Assembly (NCBI GenBank): GCA_001839685.1
Contig: MLAK01000599.1
Span: 27,666-91,665 of the forward strand
Length of the DNA: 64,000 nt
Direction: 5' to 3'
Source: Tritrichomonas foetus
Lineage: Eukaryota > Parabasalia > Tritrichomonadida > Tritrichomonadidae
The notes under the pieces are model-generated. The model was not told where the DNA came from. It saw only the letters and a program-made list of their open reading frames with translations, and made no database searches. Shown here piece by piece: positions 61,201-64,000 of this stretch. The position numbers and the translations under genes are program-made. The stretch's first letter is position 1. The number at the start of each line of letters is the position of its first letter.

Positions 61201-62147
61201 TCTGGAATATCTAATGATAGCAATTCAAATGGTTCTGTGTGTTGAATAGATTTGACTATTGTATTCGCAATATTTAAGGAATTTAGAAGTAAACAAATTG
61301 GAATTAATTTATCAGCAACTTTTGTAACAGATTGAGCAAAAGGTGTATCTGTAGTAATTTCTGTGAGATGCCTAATATCATTCATTGGTGATTCAAGCGG
61401 TTCAAGTGAAATAATCGGTGAAGTGACTTTTTCAATCTTTAAAACAAATTCGGTAATGACTGCAAGTAGTGGATCATCTTCTCTTAGTGATAGAGACTGA
61501 ATTTCTAATGACCGAATGTATTCATAAAGTTCATTAAATGATGATTTCAATGACAATGCTTTCAAAAGGCGTTTGTATTCTTCATAAAATGAAGAAAAGC
61601 AGTGGGAAATTGAATCCATCCCTGATTGGCCAGAAAAAAGGAAGCTCTCGATTGTGTAAGCTGCTAAAGAAGGTGAATCAAATTCACATTCAAGCTGGAT
61701 GACTGCTGATTTGAGTTCTTCAAGAAGAATCATCAGCCGTTTAGTTTCACTCCGTTTTGGAATTTCTGGAGGAGGAGAGGATAAATCTTCATCTTTGTCA
61801 ACATCCGTTTGAGAAAGCTTCTTTTTTGGTTTCGATGAAGAATCTGAATCGGTTTGCGATTCGAGCTTTGACAAATCTGCACTTTTTGCGTTCCTTCGCA
61901 TTCGCGCGGATGATCGAATTGGAGTTTCTGGCTCGGTCGTCTCTGATGGAAGGCCCCTCTTTCGCTTGCCACGTTTCGGCTCAGGGGAGCTGTCGAAAAC
62001 TTCGTATTCTTGAGAAGAGGTCGAATCGGTTTCTACCTCTGCATTTTCTTCTTCTTCTTCATTGTTTGGAGCGTGTTCATCGTCTGCTGAATATGATAAA
62101 TCTTCTGATTTCGAGCCTTTTTTACGGCGCGGGGCTCCAGAACTCAT
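58272..62147 (-). CDS. Large protein of unknown function with disordered head and coiled-coil tail
   Basis: The 1,291-residue protein has a charged, Ser/Glu-rich low-complexity head (1-135) with basic patches (KRGKRKRGLP, RMRRNAK) that could be nuclear localisation signals. A long helical middle (140-1020) has no known motif. The tail is coiled coil (about 1030-1290; EREKLIGEVNALMAMSEKN). The head suggests a nuclear or chromatin-linked protein such as a cohesin- or kinetochore-type factor, but this is only a guess from composition. Confidence 0.8.
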   Translation of the reverse strand: MSSGAPRRKKGSKSEDLSYSADDEHAPNNEEEEENAEVETDSTSSQEYEVFDSSPEPKRGKRKRGLPSETTEPETPIRSSARMRRNAKSADLSKLESQTDSDSSSKPKKKLSQTDVDKDEDLSSPPPEIPKRSETKRLMILLEELKSAVIQLECEFDSPSLAAYTIESFLFSGQSGMDSISHCFSSFYEEYKRLLKALSLKSSFNELYEYIRSLEIQSLSLREDDPLLAVITEFVLKIEKVTSPIISLEPLESPMNDIRHLTEITTDTPFAQSVTKVADKLIPICLLLNSLNIANTIVKSIQHTEPFELLSLDIPEYNNIELLPYESSILQTYQPNPYYVNHCLEHVTELENQGIVMTSPEIKSDHNSLVKIVAPNIHNELIQLCNSLKNLSTEGGDDYFNNIANDISHKPISIVQFFLLEKKLSLNRNQDGSNVENQSDALSESLRILKIFRLLHSLFLILDSEKLVSYSNAVHLMYFRTFSSDLAGKDFLVDQPLLSPIDDELLVQIALHTTQRVNPLMIDQRIQLKVWLYLASADIFCVGFEKGGNASEKVDQSNEDDSFDSYYKWFKFLTTLQAETEPRSNIEEEVRNLPPLPEFSEKLYSYLTEDPLDTPTESTVVHLQLIFQAELSDTCINYQSSLINQIRTTSFLKQYSGMLESAIEDNFITVPDGFSMNFDIKSFNEHHWDLTFVDILPFLNNISDLLPPLNEQTIDLHVCFSCIHSGYISYENVAKFGQLALKHRSEFHDPVNFVREIKKLSRFALFLDLHDQLVSAHALASDPPFSMTRNINAQILCRTIANQLLIMNTASVFEPSRSKEIAVEAVLLRLIADAIKPALRLNPKVKERLTNCLTNISTFFDNPAYGLHGLLNQVRINFALNEIEKEDLKEYTKQAIEKFNELETSIRRNQEIIEPYFALQHILEDIKKSYPEEISQCEFIENNLKMITIISQIRETMITAGNCDHPFNCIFPISIKDKMGDNVPVLSSFQALMINKKHFPVPDAPLPLSKQEEMISLLKSLQEEREKLIGEVNALMAMSEKNKLLQKEVTELFNQRKTLVNDFKTNRDEMEKLLAEIAERKSLNEQRSLVIDGTKISPEELMIEIEHNRKKSEAILEQIKLIKTKLNCYSLNIKSSGEEIESIEKEIIESRIQISIARQKNLNAIEKRNCAEKCDESLMNQDDGIHQMPPPLKECFPSWMRVSNSKMKRIDEAMSHLAETENEAKEYSSSYLNHINSQINTQTNIQEKKEDDESEIDKLAAEVLQIKKRRDALYEFIQKSRLSIENLLNSK

Positions 62148-62322
62148 ATTTATATAACTTTTTCAAATCTCTGAAAAACAGATAAACTATTCAAAAATGT
62201 AGGTATAATCAAAATGCATTTTTCTTGACATCTTACTAATAAAACTGGAATATTTTGAAAATATGTATTTTTCATAATGTGAATAAAACATATTGGCCAG
62301 GGTTTGAGAAAAATCCTAATAA

Positions 62323-62339
62323 GTTAGGCAATGCCTAAC
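62323..62339. promoter_or_regulatory. 17-bp palindrome GTTAGGCA-A-TGCCTAAC
   Basis: Perfect 8-base arms around one base, about 83 bases before the ATG of the ankyrin gene and 180 bases upstream of the divergent gene. It is of a size that a dimeric factor could bind. No known trichomonad site is recognised. Confidence 0.45.
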
Positions 62340-62421
62340 AATCGAATTTGTACTGAAAAAGTGGAAATTTTTTGATAATTTATACTTTTGACATCTTGTC
62401 ATCTCAACAACCAAAAAAGAA

Positions 62422-63950
62422 ATGGAATTAAACGGATTATCAGAGTTTACAAAAGATCTAGAAATTTTACGAGATTTACAAAGGAAAATGATTTCCATTC
62501 TTTCAAGTATTAAACTTCCAAATTCATCAACAACGAATCAAATCAATGACCTTTTTAATTTTTTGGAAAAAATCTCTATTTCTAATCATTTTTCTCTTTA
62601 TGAAGCTTTCCTTCATATTTTTGTTCATCTTTCAATTTACTTTGATTTCAAAGAAACCAAAGATGAAAACATTCAATCCAAACGACAAGAAATCTTTTTT
62701 ATGATATTAAAAGAATTAATTTTGAAACATTCATTGAAAACTTCGATTCATTCAACAACATTATTCTTAATTTTTCTAGCAAACAAACATTTTTTACTTT
62801 TCCTTTTAGAAGAAGGCATTTTTGATATTTCATTTCTTATTCATGAAATTTCATTATTTAATGATCAAAATCTATTTATTTTTTTTATTCCAGAAATTAA
62901 AAAATTTAATCTACAATCATATGAAGATTTCATGGGACATTTTAATTTAACAGAAGAAGAAGTCATTGATTTTTCTTTTGAATTGAAAGAAAAATCACCA
63001 GAAGAAGATTTAACAAAGAAAGAAGACAGAGATGATAACAACAACAAAGAAAAAGAAAATCAATTTTTAATTGAAATTCGAAGAAAAATTCATTCAGAAG
63101 AAGAAATTGCAAAAATTATCCGATCTGATGACATTAATCAATTTATTGATTTTGTTTCAAGAAAAGGCAATTTTGATCTTAATTCACGAATTAAACCAAC
63201 ATTTTTTGAAAATAATATAGATCTTTCCAGTGAAAGTCAAGGAATTAATCTTCTTGATTATTCAGTGATATTTGGTTCAATTAATATTTTTCGTTATCTT
63301 TTGTTGAATAAAGTTAAATTTTCAAAAGAATCATTTAAATATTGTATTATTGGAAATAATTATGAAATTCTTCATATTTTCGAAGAAGACGAACAATTAG
63401 AATTTGATAAAAAATGTTATTTAAAATGTTTTGAATATTATCATCCAGAGTTAATTGAATATTTTTCCAATTTTAATAATTCCAATAATGCTAACTTTTC
63501 AGAAAAAATAAATGATTTAACCATCTCCTCAATTATTCAGATATTTAATGAAACAACAAATATAGAAATCTTATGTGAAATTATTTTAAAGAAAGAAATT
63601 TCTCATGTTTCCGAAAATGACCAATATCAATATTTTTCATCATCAAATTATTTGATTTCAACTTTTGATCTCAATCAAATTCATTCCAATCTTTTGAATT
63701 TACAATTCTCCTTTTCTTTTCTTTATTCCTTTCTTCTTCAACAAACCAAAATTGATGTTAATTTGAAAAATAATATTTTTATTTTTCAATTCATGATTCA
63801 TTTCTATTTTTGAAATGGAATTTTTGATTGATTTGTTATTGGACACCACTTTATGTTGCATGTATTTATGGTCATTATGAAATTGCTGAACTTTTATTGA
63901 AACAACCAAATATTGATATTAATTCGAAAAGCAATGTTTTTATTAACTAA
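62422..63950 (+). pseudogene. DUF3447/ankyrin-repeat protein, frameshifted
   Basis: The frame opens with 463 codons. The helical head (MELNGLSEFTKDLEILRDLQ, then RRKIHSEEEIAKIIRSDD) and the ankyrin-like DUF3447 region (about 270-365; GINLLDYSVIFGSINIFRYLL, then YYHPELIEYFS) are typical of a very large trichomonad family. The frame stops at TGA 63811-63813 after FMIHFYF. A good ankyrin repeat, WTPLYVACIYGHYEIAELLL, continues in another frame at about 63839-63900. The shift lies within a 161-base tandem unit. It is a pseudogene or a very young expansion, unless there is an assembly error. The window ends soon after, so more repeats may follow. Confidence 0.75.
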
Positions 63951-64000
63951 TTCATGATTCATTTTTATTTTTGAAATGGAATTTTTGTTTGATTTGTTAT
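63741..64000. repeat. 161-bp tandem unit inside the ankyrin gene, cut by the window end
   Basis: CAAACCAAAATTGATGTTAAT at 63741 recurs as ACAACCAAATATTGATATTA at 63902, and TTCATGATTCATTT at 63790 recurs at 63951. Period 161 is not a multiple of three, so each copy shifts the frame. Confidence 0.8.

Noticed and set aside
1262..62185. Many antisense frames inside the large genes
   Set aside because: They are shadows of the codon pattern of the true genes and lack homology.

Overview
This is an AT-rich nuclear contig of a flagellated parabasalid protist. The intron-poor, densely packed genes on both strands, the DUF3447/ankyrin gene, the large polytopic membrane protein typical of trichomonads, a divergent beta-tubulin and two introns of only 23-24 nt all point there. 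I lean towards Tritrichomonas, but no species can be fixed from the sequence alone. There are no prokaryotic operons, tRNA/rRNA genes or CRISPR arrays, and no intact transposon. A 570-base run of N (12275-12844) and three single Ns in beta-tubulin show that this is a scaffold.

Layout. 1-8 kb: the 3' end of a helical-repeat protein, a SPAG17/PF6-like central-pair protein and IFT121/WDR35. 8-19 kb: a PHIP/BRWD-type WD40-bromodomain protein, a small coiled-coil protein, a collapsed minisatellite and a 1,897-residue coiled-coil protein. 19-28 kb: a GH35 beta-galactosidase, a TPR protein, a remnant of a ubiquitin hydrolase, LTV1, UDP-glucuronate decarboxylase and a Tctex1 dynein light chain. 28-36 kb: IFT56/TTC26, a polytopic cyclase-like protein and TAF6. 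36-46 kb: an exportin-T-like karyopherin, an ENO4-type pseudo-enolase, a PP6 regulatory (SAPS) subunit with two micro-introns, DMC1 and a PH-AGC kinase. 47-54 kb: an acidic unknown, B9D2, DAW1/ODA16, a two-pass membrane protein, a TMEM17/216-like protein and beta-tubulin. 55-64 kb: a type I surface protein, an MFS sugar transporter, a large unknown coiled-coil protein and a broken ankyrin-repeat gene.

A flagellar theme stands out. Central pair (SPAG17, ENO4-like), IFT-A (IFT121), IFT-B (IFT56), dynein light chain and dynein import adaptor (DYNLT, DAW1), transition zone (B9D2, TMEM17-like) and axonemal tubulin make up nine of about 28 genes. Several of them, but not all, carry an upstream Myb-like TTTAAACGG element.

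The observations most worth following up are the two micro-introns, which restore the conserved N-terminus of the SAPS protein; the RIIa/Dpy30-headed enolase that has lost nearly every catalytic residue; the AAACGG promoter element; and the minisatellites placed just 3' of genes. Splicing, promoter function and loss of catalysis are inferences from sequence; nothing was searched or computed beyond reading and translation.
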